Source: Butyrivibrio sp. INlla16 (lineage in GTDB: Bacteria > Bacillota > Clostridia > Lachnospirales > Lachnospiraceae). From it: a DNA stretch of 61,874 nt. The DNA lies in assembly GCF_900104155.1 (NCBI RefSeq), contig NZ_FMYB01000026.1, positions 1-61,874 on the forward strand, in the 5' to 3' direction. The notes beneath the pieces are model-generated. The model saw only the letters and a program-made list of their open reading frames with translations. It did not search any database and was not told where the DNA came from. This document shows, in pieces, positions 16,839 through 24,553 of the stretch. The position numbers and the translations under genes are program-made. Each line of letters opens with the position of its first letter. Position 1 is the stretch's first letter.

Positions 16839-17129
16839 ATGATAATTAAACTATTCGCAAAGATAATACTGTTTCCTGTATTCCTGATCACTTGTTTTAT
16901 CAGAACCTGGGCAAAAGTAATCGCAAAGATTGGCTCCATGGTACTGGGGCTGATCTACCTGCTGATGTTCATAGTGATCGCATTCCATTTCTGCAGACAT
17001 GAATGGACTCCGATGCTGTTCACAATAGGGATGTCATTTGGATTATTCCTTGTTTCTTTCTGCGCTGTTGCGGTGGGAGTGCTGCTTGACAGCATCAGCG
17101 ACATGTTGTCAAAGATACTGGCGTCATGA
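16839..17129 (+). CDS. Small membrane protein of the replication operon
   Basis: A 96-residue protein with about three hydrophobic segments (IILFPVFLITCFI; MVLGLIYLLMFIVIAFHFC; MLFTIGMSFGLFLVSFCAVAVGVLL) and a DMLSKILAS tail. It starts 3 bp after the repA stop, so it is part of the par-rep operon. Similar short membrane proteins follow repA in Clostridium difficile-type conjugative transposons (CD1845-like). Its function is not known to me. Confidence 0.65.
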   Translation: MIIKLFAKIILFPVFLITCFIRTWAKVIAKIGSMVLGLIYLLMFIVIAFHFCRHEWTPMLFTIGMSFGLFLVSFCAVAVGVLLDSISDMLSKILAS

Positions 17130-17255
17130 CCAGAAAATAATCTGCGAAAAAATTCATAACTTGCACCAAATGCAAATGTTTCAGTGTAAAATAGCATCTA
17201 TGAAAACGCGTGAGGAAGCACTAAAATATGGTCTGTCTTTTCCAGACACATGCCT

Positions 17256-17328
17256 GGGGCATTAGCGCAGTTGGGAGCGCATCACACTGGCAGTGTGGGG
17301 GTCACGAGTTCGAGTCTCGTATGCTCCA
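17256..17328 (+). tRNA. tRNA-Ala (GGC anticodon)
   Basis: A 73-nt cloverleaf: acceptor GGGGCAT/ATGCTCC with the alanine identity pair G3-U70, D stem GCGC/GCGC, anticodon stem TCACA/TGTGG with loop CTGGCAG (anticodon GGC), T arm ACGAG-TTCGAGT-CTCGT, discriminator A at 17328. CCA is not encoded. It lies between the replication operon and an ATPase gene, and could be a cargo tRNA or the former chromosomal attachment gene of an integrative element. Confidence 0.95.
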
Positions 17329-17346
17329 TACTATTTGGAGAATAGA

Positions 17347-17402
17347 AGCTTTAGGGAACTTTTTGCATATAATTCTTAGCAAAAGTTCCCTAAAGCTGTT
17401 TT
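17347..17402 (+). terminator. Terminator-like 17-bp perfect hairpin after tRNA-Ala
   Basis: AGCTTTAGGGAACTTTT (17347-17363) and its exact complement (17381-17397) with a 17-nt loop, followed by GTTTTAG. Confidence 0.7.
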
Positions 17403-17504
17403 AGAAAAACGGTACATATGCCACAAATCTAAAATGAGCATTGATTTTCATGATGACATGAAATATACTTTAGAAAAACGGTACATGTACCGCAAATCTA
17501 AAAT
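17400..17504 (+). promoter_or_regulatory. Two 36-bp operator-like repeats
   Basis: Copies at 17400-17435 and 17469-17504 differ at three positions. Each is an imperfect palindrome: TTTAGA-AAAAC-GGTACATGTACC-GCAAA-TCTAAA in the second copy, with a perfect 12-bp core. They lie just upstream of the ATPase at 17517 and are 69 bp apart. Probably binding sites for an unidentified regulator. Confidence 0.65.
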
Positions 17505-17516
17505 AGGAGCAAAGAA

Positions 17517-18806
17517 ATGTATATTTCCAGACAACGATATTTGGATAGACTGATCAGTCATATGAACAATGGCTTGATTAAGGTTATTACTGGAATAAGG
17601 AGATGTGGAAAATCATATCTCTTATTTGAGATTTTTTATAACTACCTAATTGAACAGGGGATTCCGGAAGACAACATCATAGCAGTGCCACTGGATGATG
17701 AAGACTATGCTGATTACAGAGACCCCAAAAAACTAAATGAGTACATCAAGGGCAGGATTGTTGACAACAAGCAGAAATACTACGTTTTTATTGACGAAGC
17801 GCAGTATGCCATAACAAAAGAGGAAATGAAGAATCCGGATATTCCAATAAGGCTTTATGGCTTGTTGAACGGTCTGTTAAGAAAAGAAAATGTGGATGTA
17901 TATGTTACTGGCAGCAATTCAAAATTTCTTTCGTCGGACGTAATGACTGAGTTCCGCGGAAGAGGGGATGAGATTCACATTGCACCACTGTCTTTTTCTG
18001 AGTATTTGCCTGCTTCCGGGAAAGATAAGTTTGATGCCTGGCAGGATTACACCTATTATGGTGGACTCCCTCATATACTTGCTGAGCCGGACGATCAGTC
18101 CAAAGCTTCTTACCTTGAGCGATTGAATAATGAAATTTACCTGCGTGATATCTGTGAGAGGTATGATATCCACGATGAAAATGGAATGGAAGAGCTGATG
18201 AAGTTGGTAGCTTCCGCAATAGGGTCTCTCACCAATCCGCAGAAGGTTTCAGATACTTTTGCCAGCAGTGGTCGTAAAGGGATATCTATGCCTACCATTG
18301 CCAATTATCTGAAGTATCTTCAGGAAAGCTTCATGATACAGAAGGCTGAACGTTATGACATCAAGGGACGTAAGTATATCAGCACTCCGGCTAAGTATTA
18401 TTACACTGATATTGGATTAAGGAATGCCTTTCTGAATTTTAGACAGTATGAAGAAACTCATATCATGGAGAACATCATATACAATGAGCTGATCTATCGC
18501 GGATATAACGTTGATGTAGGAGTTGTAGAAATCAGAGTTGAAGAAGACGGAAAAAAGGTAAGGAAGCAGCTTGAAGTAGACTTTGTGGTGAATCAGGGAA
18601 GTAAAAGGTATTACATACAGTCGGCTTTTGCTTTGCCTGATAAAGAAAAGATGGATCAGGAGCAGGCTTCGCTCATAAAGATAGCCGATTCATTCAAGAA
18701 AATCATCATTGTAGGCGGGAATGCGAAGATATGGAGAAATGAGCAGGGAATCACAATAATGAGCCTGTTTGATTTTCTGCAGAATGAAGATAGTTTGGAT
18801 TATTGA
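17517..18806 (+). CDS. AAA_14/DUF4143 ATPase
   Basis: A 429-residue single-gene ATPase: Walker A GIRRCGKSYL (about 24-33), Walker B VFIDEAQ (near 91-97), sensor VTGSNSKFLSS, arginine FRGRGDE, and a C-terminal DUF4143 region with a PD-(D/E)XK-like VDFVV (LEVDFVVNQGSKRYYIQ). Proteins of this layout are abundant in gut anaerobes and have no firm function; the C-terminal fold is nuclease-like. GGAGCAAAGAA precedes the ATG. A distant relative is encoded at 58721. Confidence 0.9.
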   Translation: MYISRQRYLDRLISHMNNGLIKVITGIRRCGKSYLLFEIFYNYLIEQGIPEDNIIAVPLDDEDYADYRDPKKLNEYIKGRIVDNKQKYYVFIDEAQYAITKEEMKNPDIPIRLYGLLNGLLRKENVDVYVTGSNSKFLSSDVMTEFRGRGDEIHIAPLSFSEYLPASGKDKFDAWQDYTYYGGLPHILAEPDDQSKASYLERLNNEIYLRDICERYDIHDENGMEELMKLVASAIGSLTNPQKVSDTFASSGRKGISMPTIANYLKYLQESFMIQKAERYDIKGRKYISTPAKYYYTDIGLRNAFLNFRQYEETHIMENIIYNELIYRGYNVDVGVVEIRVEEDGKKVRKQLEVDFVVNQGSKRYYIQSAFALPDKEKMDQEQASLIKIADSFKKIIIVGGNAKIWRNEQGITIMSLFDFLQNEDSLDY

Positions 18807-18897
18807 AAATTAAACCACAACATATTGTATTTGAACACTATAAATAGTACAATAATTTGTAGATGAAACTACTGACATGTTTTGATTGGAGGAAACG

Positions 18898-19119
18898 ATG
18901 ATTACTGAATTTCCGAAGCGACTGTTGATTGATGGTTTTGTTTACGAAAAGAAAAGTCCTCATAATGGCGGTGGAGCCTATTATGACTCCAAGGATAATC
19001 CATCTGAGATAACCAGCAAGTTCATCTGTCTGTATCCTAACGGAGAGCTCACATACAACTGGAACGGATTGGAGCAGAAGTGGAACAAGACATATTCAGT
19101 AATAAAAGAAATAGTATGA
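18898..19119 (+). CDS. Small protein of unknown function
   Basis: A 73-residue protein, MITEFPKRLLIDGFVYEKKS and an aromatic C-terminal half (GELTYNWNGLEQKWNKTYSV). TTGGAGGAAACG precedes the ATG at 18898. The composition suggests a small beta-rich fold. I do not recognise the family. It is convergent with the toxin-antitoxin pair and shares its terminator. Confidence 0.6.
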   Translation: MITEFPKRLLIDGFVYEKKSPHNGGGAYYDSKDNPSEITSKFICLYPNGELTYNWNGLEQKWNKTYSVIKEIV

Positions 19120-19150
19120 GCAACTAAACTTTTTGATATAGAAAAGACGA

Positions 19151-19180
19151 GAGGGCAGGAATCCTGCCCTCCGATTATTT
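19151..19180. terminator. Bidirectional terminator between convergent genes
   Basis: GAGGGCAGGA (19151-19160) and its complement (19162-19171), with A-rich and T-rich flanks. Confidence 0.8.
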
Positions 19181-19486
19181 TACAAACCTTTTATAATCCT
19201 GTCTGTCGTCAACTATGTATTCAATCTTGATTACTTTAGAATCGTAGTAAGTTTGGTAAACTGCCCAGAGATGACGCCATATGTGATATGCTCGGTATTT
19301 CTTGGGAAGATCTTCGAGCCTTCCAGTTCCGGCTTCTGGATTCTTTTCCAACGTATCAAGCATGGATTCGTAGTTGTCAATCAGATCGTTGGCAACTTCC
19401 GGACCGTTGTCTGCTTCACAGGTATCAACCCACATAAAGAGAATTTCCCTGGCTTCGGGGGATATATCAACAGTGTATTTATCCAT
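19175..19486 (-). CDS. RelE/ParE-superfamily toxin
   Basis: A 103-residue toxin: YTVDISPEAREILFMWVDT start, a central helical part and the family-typical end RHLWAVYQTYYDSKVIKIEYIVDDRQDYKRFV. It overlaps the antitoxin gene by 8 nt, antitoxin first, as usual for type II modules. RelE-like members cleave mRNA on the ribosome and ParE-like ones poison gyrase; the sequence does not decide which. It presumably stabilises the surrounding element. Confidence 0.85.
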   Translation of the reverse strand: MDKYTVDISPEAREILFMWVDTCEADNGPEVANDLIDNYESMLDTLEKNPEAGTGRLEDLPKKYRAYHIWRHLWAVYQTYYDSKVIKIEYIVDDRQDYKRFVK

Positions 19487-19748
19487 TGTGCCTTGACCTC
19501 AATTCTGCAAGTACGTCACGTGCATTATAGTCGGGCCTTCCTGCGAGTCTTTTCTCTTCGATTTCTACAAGCTTTTCCCTAAGAGCAAGAGTGCGTTCTC
19601 TTTCGTCATAAGTTTCGATATCCATGACTACGAGATCACCTTCGCCGTTTTTGGTGAGGAAAACAGGGGATTTGGTCTCTTTGCACAGATCTGATATTTC
19701 ATTGTAATTCTGTCTTATCTTAGCTGATGGTCTAATTATTGTCTGCAT
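19479..19748 (-). CDS. Phd/YefM-type antitoxin
   Basis: An 89-residue protein with the Phd fold start (MQTIIRPSAKIRQNYNEISDLCKETKSPVFLTKNGEGDLVVMDIETYDE) and a helical toxin-binding tail. First gene of the module, starting behind AGGAGG. Its minus-strand promoter is TTTACA (19809-19814), 17 bp, TATAAT (19786-19791). Antitoxins of this type repress their own promoter together with the toxin. Confidence 0.9.
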   Translation of the reverse strand: MQTIIRPSAKIRQNYNEISDLCKETKSPVFLTKNGEGDLVVMDIETYDERERTLALREKLVEIEEKRLAGRPDYNARDVLAELRSRHNG

Positions 19749-19818
19749 CAGATTACCTCCTATATGATAGTAGTATTATAACCATATTATAACTAAATTA
19801 TGCTATATTGTAAATTGC

Positions 19819-19857
19819 GTAGACCAATTGTAGACTTTTTGTAGACCTGCAGTAGAT
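19819..19857 (+). repeat. Four GTAGAC repeats with exact 11-bp period
   Basis: GTAGAC at 19819, 19830 and 19841 and GTAGAT at 19852 are exactly 11 bp apart, one helical turn. They lie just upstream of the antitoxin -35 (19809-19814) on one side and about 30 bp before a TATAAT (19886-19891) facing the DUF5688 gene on the other. Likely operator or activator sites between divergent promoters. Confidence 0.65.
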
Positions 19858-19973
19858 TTTATTCTTAAAATAGCCATGTTATTATTATAATGCGCCAAGT
19901 GATATGAGATACGAAACATCCCACATCGCAAAGCGCATTTTCTTTTGCAAAAGAAATACGAACCAATTTGACG

Positions 19974-20020
19974 AATCACTGTGTTCTGACATTTGTGTCA
20001 TAACCCAGTGATTTTTGTTT
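19974..20020 (+). terminator. Leader hairpin before the DUF5688 gene
   Basis: AATCACTG (19974-19981) pairs with CAGTGATT (20006-20013), with an inner TGACA/TGTCA, then TTTTGTTT. It sits 35 nt before the start at 20055 and could attenuate the operon. Confidence 0.55.
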
Positions 20021-20054
20021 GCACAAAATCATGTGAAGAAGAGAGGAAAATAAC

Positions 20055-21134
20055 ATGGACTTTGAGACATTTAAAGAGAACCTTGCTAAGGACGTAAAGA
20101 CAATTCTGGATGAGAGAACAGGCGGCAACACAACAGTTGAGACCCGCACAGTTGATAAGATGAATGAGACTTATGATGCAATCACGGTTAAGCCAGAGGA
20201 CAGCATCATCGGAGTAAACCTCAATGCTTCCGCACTATATAAGGAGTATGAGGACGGAAGATCTTACGACACCATCGTAAACAGCGCTGCTGATGTAGCT
20301 TCAAATGCTCTTGATAACAAGCCGGCATTTGATGTGGATGCTTTCACTGATTATGACAAGATGAAGTCAACACTTGCCATGGAGGTTGTTTCCGCAGAAA
20401 GAAACGCAGAGCTCCTTGAAACTGTTCCCCATAAGAACATGGAGGACATGGCAGTTGTTTATCGCTTTGTTCTTGGAGATACTGAGGCGGGCACAGGAAC
20501 AATCCTTGTGACGAATCAGATGGTTGATAACTACGGAATAACTGCTGATCAGCTCCACGCTGACGCTGTTCAGAACGCACCTGAGATCAGACCTCTTGTA
20601 ATCCAGGGCATGGGGGAAGTGCTTGCCAAGCAGATGGGAGTTGATGATCTTGAGATGCTTGGTCTTAATATTCCACCTGAGCAGGAGCAGATGTTTGTTG
20701 CTTCTGTAGAGGGAAATGTCCACGGCGCAGGCGTTCTTGCGTACCAGGACTTCATGGACAAGGCTGCGGAAAGAGTCGATGGCTCTTTCTTTATTTTGCC
20801 CAGCAGCATCCATGAAATTCTGATCATTCCTGACAATGGTAAGTTTGATCTCCAGAGCCTTGAGAACATGGTAAAAGAGGTAAATGCCACAACTGTAGAT
20901 CCTGCAGACCAGCTTACTGACAGCGTATACCACTACGATGCCCAGGATAAAGTGTTTGAGCTGGGTGAGAAGTATGTGGAGCGTCAGGCTGCAAAAGAGG
21001 CAGGAATCCATGAGACTTCTGAAAAGAAATCTCTCCTTGGAGACCTTAAGGCAGCCAGGGATGAGGCTTCCAAGCAGGTCAAGAAGGATGTTGTTGAAAA
21101 GGCCGCAAAGGCCAAGGGTGGCGAAGCCATCTGA
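20055..21134 (+). CDS. DUF5688-family protein
   Basis: A 359-residue soluble protein with the DUF5688 pattern: FETFKENLAKDVKTIL, TVDKMNETYDAITVKP, GVNLNASALYKEYEDG and a conserved end (FFILPSSIHEILIIPDNGKFDLQSLENMVKEVNATTV). Such proteins are encoded in many Lachnospiraceae conjugative elements; the function is unknown. The extreme C-terminus is Lys/Ala-rich. It is the first gene before the PcfB-VirD4 block and is separated from it by a terminator-like hairpin. Confidence 0.85.
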   Translation: MDFETFKENLAKDVKTILDERTGGNTTVETRTVDKMNETYDAITVKPEDSIIGVNLNASALYKEYEDGRSYDTIVNSAADVASNALDNKPAFDVDAFTDYDKMKSTLAMEVVSAERNAELLETVPHKNMEDMAVVYRFVLGDTEAGTGTILVTNQMVDNYGITADQLHADAVQNAPEIRPLVIQGMGEVLAKQMGVDDLEMLGLNIPPEQEQMFVASVEGNVHGAGVLAYQDFMDKAAERVDGSFFILPSSIHEILIIPDNGKFDLQSLENMVKEVNATTVDPADQLTDSVYHYDAQDKVFELGEKYVERQAAKEAGIHETSEKKSLLGDLKAARDEASKQVKKDVVEKAAKAKGGEAI

Positions 21135-21185
21135 TAATCAAATTAGCTAAATAGACTTGGTGTTCCTTTCATTTTTCCTTTGTAA

Positions 21186-21232
21186 GTGGGCGCTGGCTTT
21201 GGGTATACCCCGGGCTGGCGCCTATTCTTTTC
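21186..21232 (+). terminator. Rho-independent terminator
   Basis: A 13-bp RNA stem with G-U pairs (21186-21198 with 21213-21225) around GGGTATACCCC, then TTCTTTTCT. Confidence 0.75.
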
Positions 21233-21267
21233 TAAAGGCTGGCACCAATTGTTGGAGGTTAATACAG

Positions 21268-21468
21268 ATGTCACAGGCATATAACAGAGAAAAATACAGC
21301 GGAGGCAAGGCTTTTTGCGGAACAAGAGACCCGATTCCTACATCGGGAATGAAACCACATAACTGCAAGACTCCATGTCCATATGGTAACGGTACAACAT
21401 TCTGCTTTCCGTGCATGGCTAAGATAATGGACGAGCACAGGCAGAATAAGAAGGCGGTGATGCTATGA
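21268..21468 (+). CDS. Small cysteine-rich protein of the transfer operon
   Basis: A 66-residue protein with six cysteines (FCGTRD, NCKTPCPYGNGTTFCFPCMAK), probably binding zinc or forming an Fe-S site. TTGGAGG lies upstream of the ATG at 21268; the longer open frame crosses a terminator. It overlaps pcfB by 4 nt (ATGA), so it belongs to the transfer operon. The function is unknown. Confidence 0.65.
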   Translation: MSQAYNREKYSGGKAFCGTRDPIPTSGMKPHNCKTPCPYGNGTTFCFPCMAKIMDEHRQNKKAVML

Positions 21469-21938
21469 ACGAAGAAATATCGGAAAAGACCTGTCAGCTG
21501 GCCGCAGATACCGGTAAAATAACTGGACGGATTCTGTGGGCAATCCTCAAGGAATATTTAAGGAAACGTGCTGAGAAAAAAGCTCTTCCCAAAGAGGGCA
21601 AGCAGACAGTAAAAGAGCTTGTGAAACAGGGGCAGGGTGCCACCAGCATGGATGTTGATGGTGACAGCGTCCGTACATTCAAGCGCATAGCCAATAAATA
21701 CGGCGTTGATTTTGCCATCGTAAAGCACAAGGATGTGGATCCGCCCAAGTTCACTGTCTTTTTCAAGGCAAAAGATATGGATGCCATCACTGCGGTGGTG
21801 CAGGACTACACTGCCAAGATAGTGAAGCGCCAGGATAAAGAAAAGCCCAGCGTTATCGCAAAGCTGCGTCAGCTCAAGGATTTCATTGCAAAGCATCCTC
21901 GCAAGGTAAAAGAGAAATTTAAGGAGAATGTCAGATGA
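21465..21938 (+). CDS. PcfB-family (DUF3801) transfer protein
   Basis: A 157-residue protein of the PcfB family: N-terminal helices, then SMDVDGDSVRTFKRIANKYGVDFAIVKHKDVDPPKFTVFFKAKDMDAI and a basic tail. In pCF10 PcfB binds the relaxosome and the VirD4-like PcfC. Here it directly precedes and overlaps virD4 by 4 nt, matching that role. Confidence 0.9.
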   Translation: MNEEISEKTCQLAADTGKITGRILWAILKEYLRKRAEKKALPKEGKQTVKELVKQGQGATSMDVDGDSVRTFKRIANKYGVDFAIVKHKDVDPPKFTVFFKAKDMDAITAVVQDYTAKIVKRQDKEKPSVIAKLRQLKDFIAKHPRKVKEKFKENVR

Positions 21939-23698
21939 ACTCAAAGACCAAGAAGACAATTATCCTGAATATCCCGTACTTTGTAGTGGGTCTCTTTTGC
22001 ACTAACTTTGGAGAAGCGTGGCGCATATCCTGGGGAACTACGGTTGCAGAAAAGGTTCAGGGCATGGTCATATACGGAGGATTCGGAGAAGCCTTTTCGA
22101 ACTTTTTTCCAAGCTTTCATCCCTTTGACCTTGCTGTTGGAATAGCGTGTGGGGCAGCACTTAGGCTGGCGGTCTACCTTAAAGGTAAGAATGCCAGGCA
22201 CTTTCGACACAACGTCGAATACGGCTCAGCCCGGTGGGGGAAACATGAGGACATAGAACCTTTTATAGACCCGGATTTTTTTAAGAACGTTATCCTGTCC
22301 CAGACGGAGCGCATTACCATGAACTCCAGGCCAAAGCTCTTTAAGTTTGCAAGGAATAAAAATGTGCTGGTCATAGGCGGTTCCGGTTCAGGTAAGACAA
22401 GATTCTTTATCCTGCCTAACCTCCTTCAGATGCATTCATCCTACGTGGTCACTGATCCGAAAGGGGATATCGTAAATCTTGTGGGCAAGCTCTTTGTGAA
22501 GGCTGGTTACAGGGTAAAGATCTTCAATACCATCAACTTTAACAAGAGTATGCATTATAACCCCTTCGCATATCTGCACTCGGAAAAAGATATATTGAAG
22601 CTGGTAACTACGCTGATGGTCAACACCAAGGGCGAAGGAACTCCCGGAGATCCGTTCTGGGAGAAAGCAGAAAAACTGCTGTATACGGCGCTCATTGGAT
22701 ATATCTACTATGAAGCACCGGAAGAGGAAAAGAATTTCAATACTCTACTGGAAATGATCAATTCCATGGAAGTCAGGGAAGACGACGAAAACTTCAAAAA
22801 CGCAGTAGATATCCTGTTTGACAGGCTTGCCAAAAGAGATCCGGACCACTTTGCAGTAAGGCAGTATGTCAAATTTAAGATGGCTGCCGGCAAAACTTCG
22901 AAATCTATTCTCGTGAGCTGCGGTGCAAGACTTGCGTGCTTTGATATTAAGGCACTCAGAGACCTTACATCTTATGATGAACTGGAACTTGATACCCTGG
23001 GAGATAAAAAGACAATTTTGTTCCTGATCATGTCAGATACGGACGCAACATTTAACTTCCTGATATCTATGATCTACACCCAGATGTTTAATCTCCTTTG
23101 TGAAAAGGCAGATGATGTCTACGGTGGAAGGCTTCCTGTACATGTGAGATGCCTTATCGATGAGTGTGCCAATATCGGACAGATACCGAATCTTGAAAAA
23201 CTTATGGCGACCATCAGAAGCCGTGAGATTTCTGCGGCGCTGGTGCTGCAGGCTAAGTCTCAGCTAAAGGCTATCTATAAAGATAACTGCGAGACCATCA
23301 TAGGCAACTGCGACAGCCAGATCTTCCTTGGAGGCTCAGAGCAGACAACGCTTAAAGATCTCAATACCATTTTGGGTAAGGAGACCATTGACATGTACAA
23401 CACCGGAGAATCCAGGGGGACATCCCAGAGCTACAACATGAACTACCAGAAGCTCGGTCACGACCTTATGAGCGTTGATGAGCTTGCTGTCATGGATGGC
23501 AGCAAATGTATCGTACAGGTGAGGGGCGTAAGACCTTTCCTGTCTGACAAATATGATCTTACGCAGCATCCTAACTATAAGTATACAGCGGATGCAGATA
23601 AAAAGAACTGGTTTGATGTGGAAAAATTTTTAAGCCACAAGCTGGTTCTGAAACGTGACGACGAATATGATGTCGTCACTGTAACAGAGGAAGATTAG
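21935..23698 (+). CDS. virD4: VirD4/TraG-type coupling protein
   Basis: A 587-residue type IV secretion coupling ATPase. N-terminal membrane segments (IILNIPYFVVGLFC; LAVGIACGAALRLAVYL), Walker A GGSGSGKTRF (about 147-156), YVVTDPKGDI, Walker B CLIDECANIG (near 406) and a C-terminal RGVRPFLSDKYD block. It recruits the relaxase-DNA complex to the channel. A partial paralogue is at the left edge of the window. No relaxase gene is present in this window, so either it lies elsewhere or the block can no longer mobilise its own DNA. Confidence 0.95.
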   Translation: MNSKTKKTIILNIPYFVVGLFCTNFGEAWRISWGTTVAEKVQGMVIYGGFGEAFSNFFPSFHPFDLAVGIACGAALRLAVYLKGKNARHFRHNVEYGSARWGKHEDIEPFIDPDFFKNVILSQTERITMNSRPKLFKFARNKNVLVIGGSGSGKTRFFILPNLLQMHSSYVVTDPKGDIVNLVGKLFVKAGYRVKIFNTINFNKSMHYNPFAYLHSEKDILKLVTTLMVNTKGEGTPGDPFWEKAEKLLYTALIGYIYYEAPEEEKNFNTLLEMINSMEVREDDENFKNAVDILFDRLAKRDPDHFAVRQYVKFKMAAGKTSKSILVSCGARLACFDIKALRDLTSYDELELDTLGDKKTILFLIMSDTDATFNFLISMIYTQMFNLLCEKADDVYGGRLPVHVRCLIDECANIGQIPNLEKLMATIRSREISAALVLQAKSQLKAIYKDNCETIIGNCDSQIFLGGSEQTTLKDLNTILGKETIDMYNTGESRGTSQSYNMNYQKLGHDLMSVDELAVMDGSKCIVQVRGVRPFLSDKYDLTQHPNYKYTADADKKNWFDVEKFLSHKLVLKRDDEYDVVTVTEED

Positions 23699-23856
23699 AG
23701 CTTATTGCTGTGTCGATAAAGGGCATGGCTCTAAAAGCTTTATCTTATATGTATGGCCATACGCCGGAAATCAGTCGACGGGTTTCTGGCAGCAACTATC
23801 AACCGGCATTCCAGTAAACATGCGGAATGTCGCTAACAAACAAAAACTATTTGCAG

Positions 23857-23930
23857 AAAGGAGAGGGTGCTGCTATAATAGTTGCATACATGATGTAGCT
23901 AATATAGTAGCACCTATAATAGCTACTATG
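23857..23930 (+). promoter_or_regulatory. Shine-Dalgarno separated from Maff2 ATG by a hairpin
   Basis: AAAGGAGA (23857-23864) is followed by a 12-bp stem with one G-U pair (GGTGCTGCTATA 23866-23877, TATAGTAGCACC 23903-23914), and the ATG is at 23928. An alternative stem TAGTAGC/GCTACTA overlaps it, so two folds compete. The other Maff2 copy has an analogous hairpin of unrelated sequence. Confidence 0.5.
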
Positions 23931-24140
23931 GCATTCTTCAATTCAGCGGTCGGCAGCTTGCAGACCATCGTAATCGCACTCGGCGCAGGCCTCGGAATCT
24001 GGGGCGTTATCAACCTTCTTGAAGGTTATGGAAATGACAATCCAGGCGCCAAATCACAGGGAATGAAACAGTTAATGGCTGGTGGAGGTGTGGCACTTAT
24101 CGGTACTACACTTGTTCCTCTTCTTGCTGGATTATTCTGA
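23928..24140 (+). CDS. Maff2-family transfer membrane protein
   Basis: A 70-residue protein with two hydrophobic segments (LQTIVIALGAGLGIWGVINLL and GGGVALIGTTLVPLLAGLF) joined by the conserved EGYGNDNPGAKSQGMKQ loop. Maff2 proteins sit between virD4 and virB6 in many Firmicutes conjugation clusters and may be a VirB2/VirB3-like channel part; this is inferred from position. The start at 23928 is set by homology with the copy at 761. Confidence 0.9.
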   Translation: MAFFNSAVGSLQTIVIALGAGLGIWGVINLLEGYGNDNPGAKSQGMKQLMAGGGVALIGTTLVPLLAGLF

Positions 24141-24192
24141 TTGAAAATAGCTATTATTCGTGATACTATATTCGTGAAAGGCAGGTGCCATC

Positions 24193-24405
24193 ATGAATAT
24201 AGACACGAATACTATGCTATCAATCACTGATGCAAATCATAACTTTTCCAAGGTAACTAAGGTCGTAGACAAGTATGGGTCAGCTCTTATCCTAAAGAGC
24301 AACGAACCGAAGTACATGATACTTGACCTTGCAAATGTAGACGAGAAGGCGCTTGAAGCCATAATGAAAAAGATCGCTAAAAGTGGAAAGAAAACAGATA
24401 GGTAA
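24193..24405 (+). CDS. Phd/YefM-like antitoxin, solitary
   Basis: A 70-residue protein with the Phd fold (SITDANHNFSKVTKVVDKYGSALILKSNEPKYMILDL). No toxin gene is adjacent; a terminator follows. Within Gram-positive transfer clusters such single Phd-like genes are common, so it may regulate the transfer operon rather than neutralise a toxin. AAAGGCAGGTGCCATC precedes the start. Confidence 0.75.
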   Translation: MNIDTNTMLSITDANHNFSKVTKVVDKYGSALILKSNEPKYMILDLANVDEKALEAIMKKIAKSGKKTDR

Positions 24406-24476
24406 GGCATCTTGCATCCTTGAAGTTGTGGTTCATCCAGCGAAGATAATGAAAATTGAATATTGTAACCTTTAGG

Positions 24477-24513
24477 GGCTGATCATCATAACCGGTGGTC
24501 AGCCTTATTTTTT
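24477..24513 (+). terminator. Terminator inside the transfer cluster
   Basis: GGCTGATCA (24477-24485) pairs with TGGTCAGCC (24496-24504), followed by TTATTTTTTA. It separates the Maff2/antitoxin part from virB6-prgI-virB4, which then needs its own promoter or read-through. Confidence 0.8.
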
Positions 24514-24553
24514 ACAAAAAACTACTAACAATGAAAATTAGAGGAGGGGTGTT

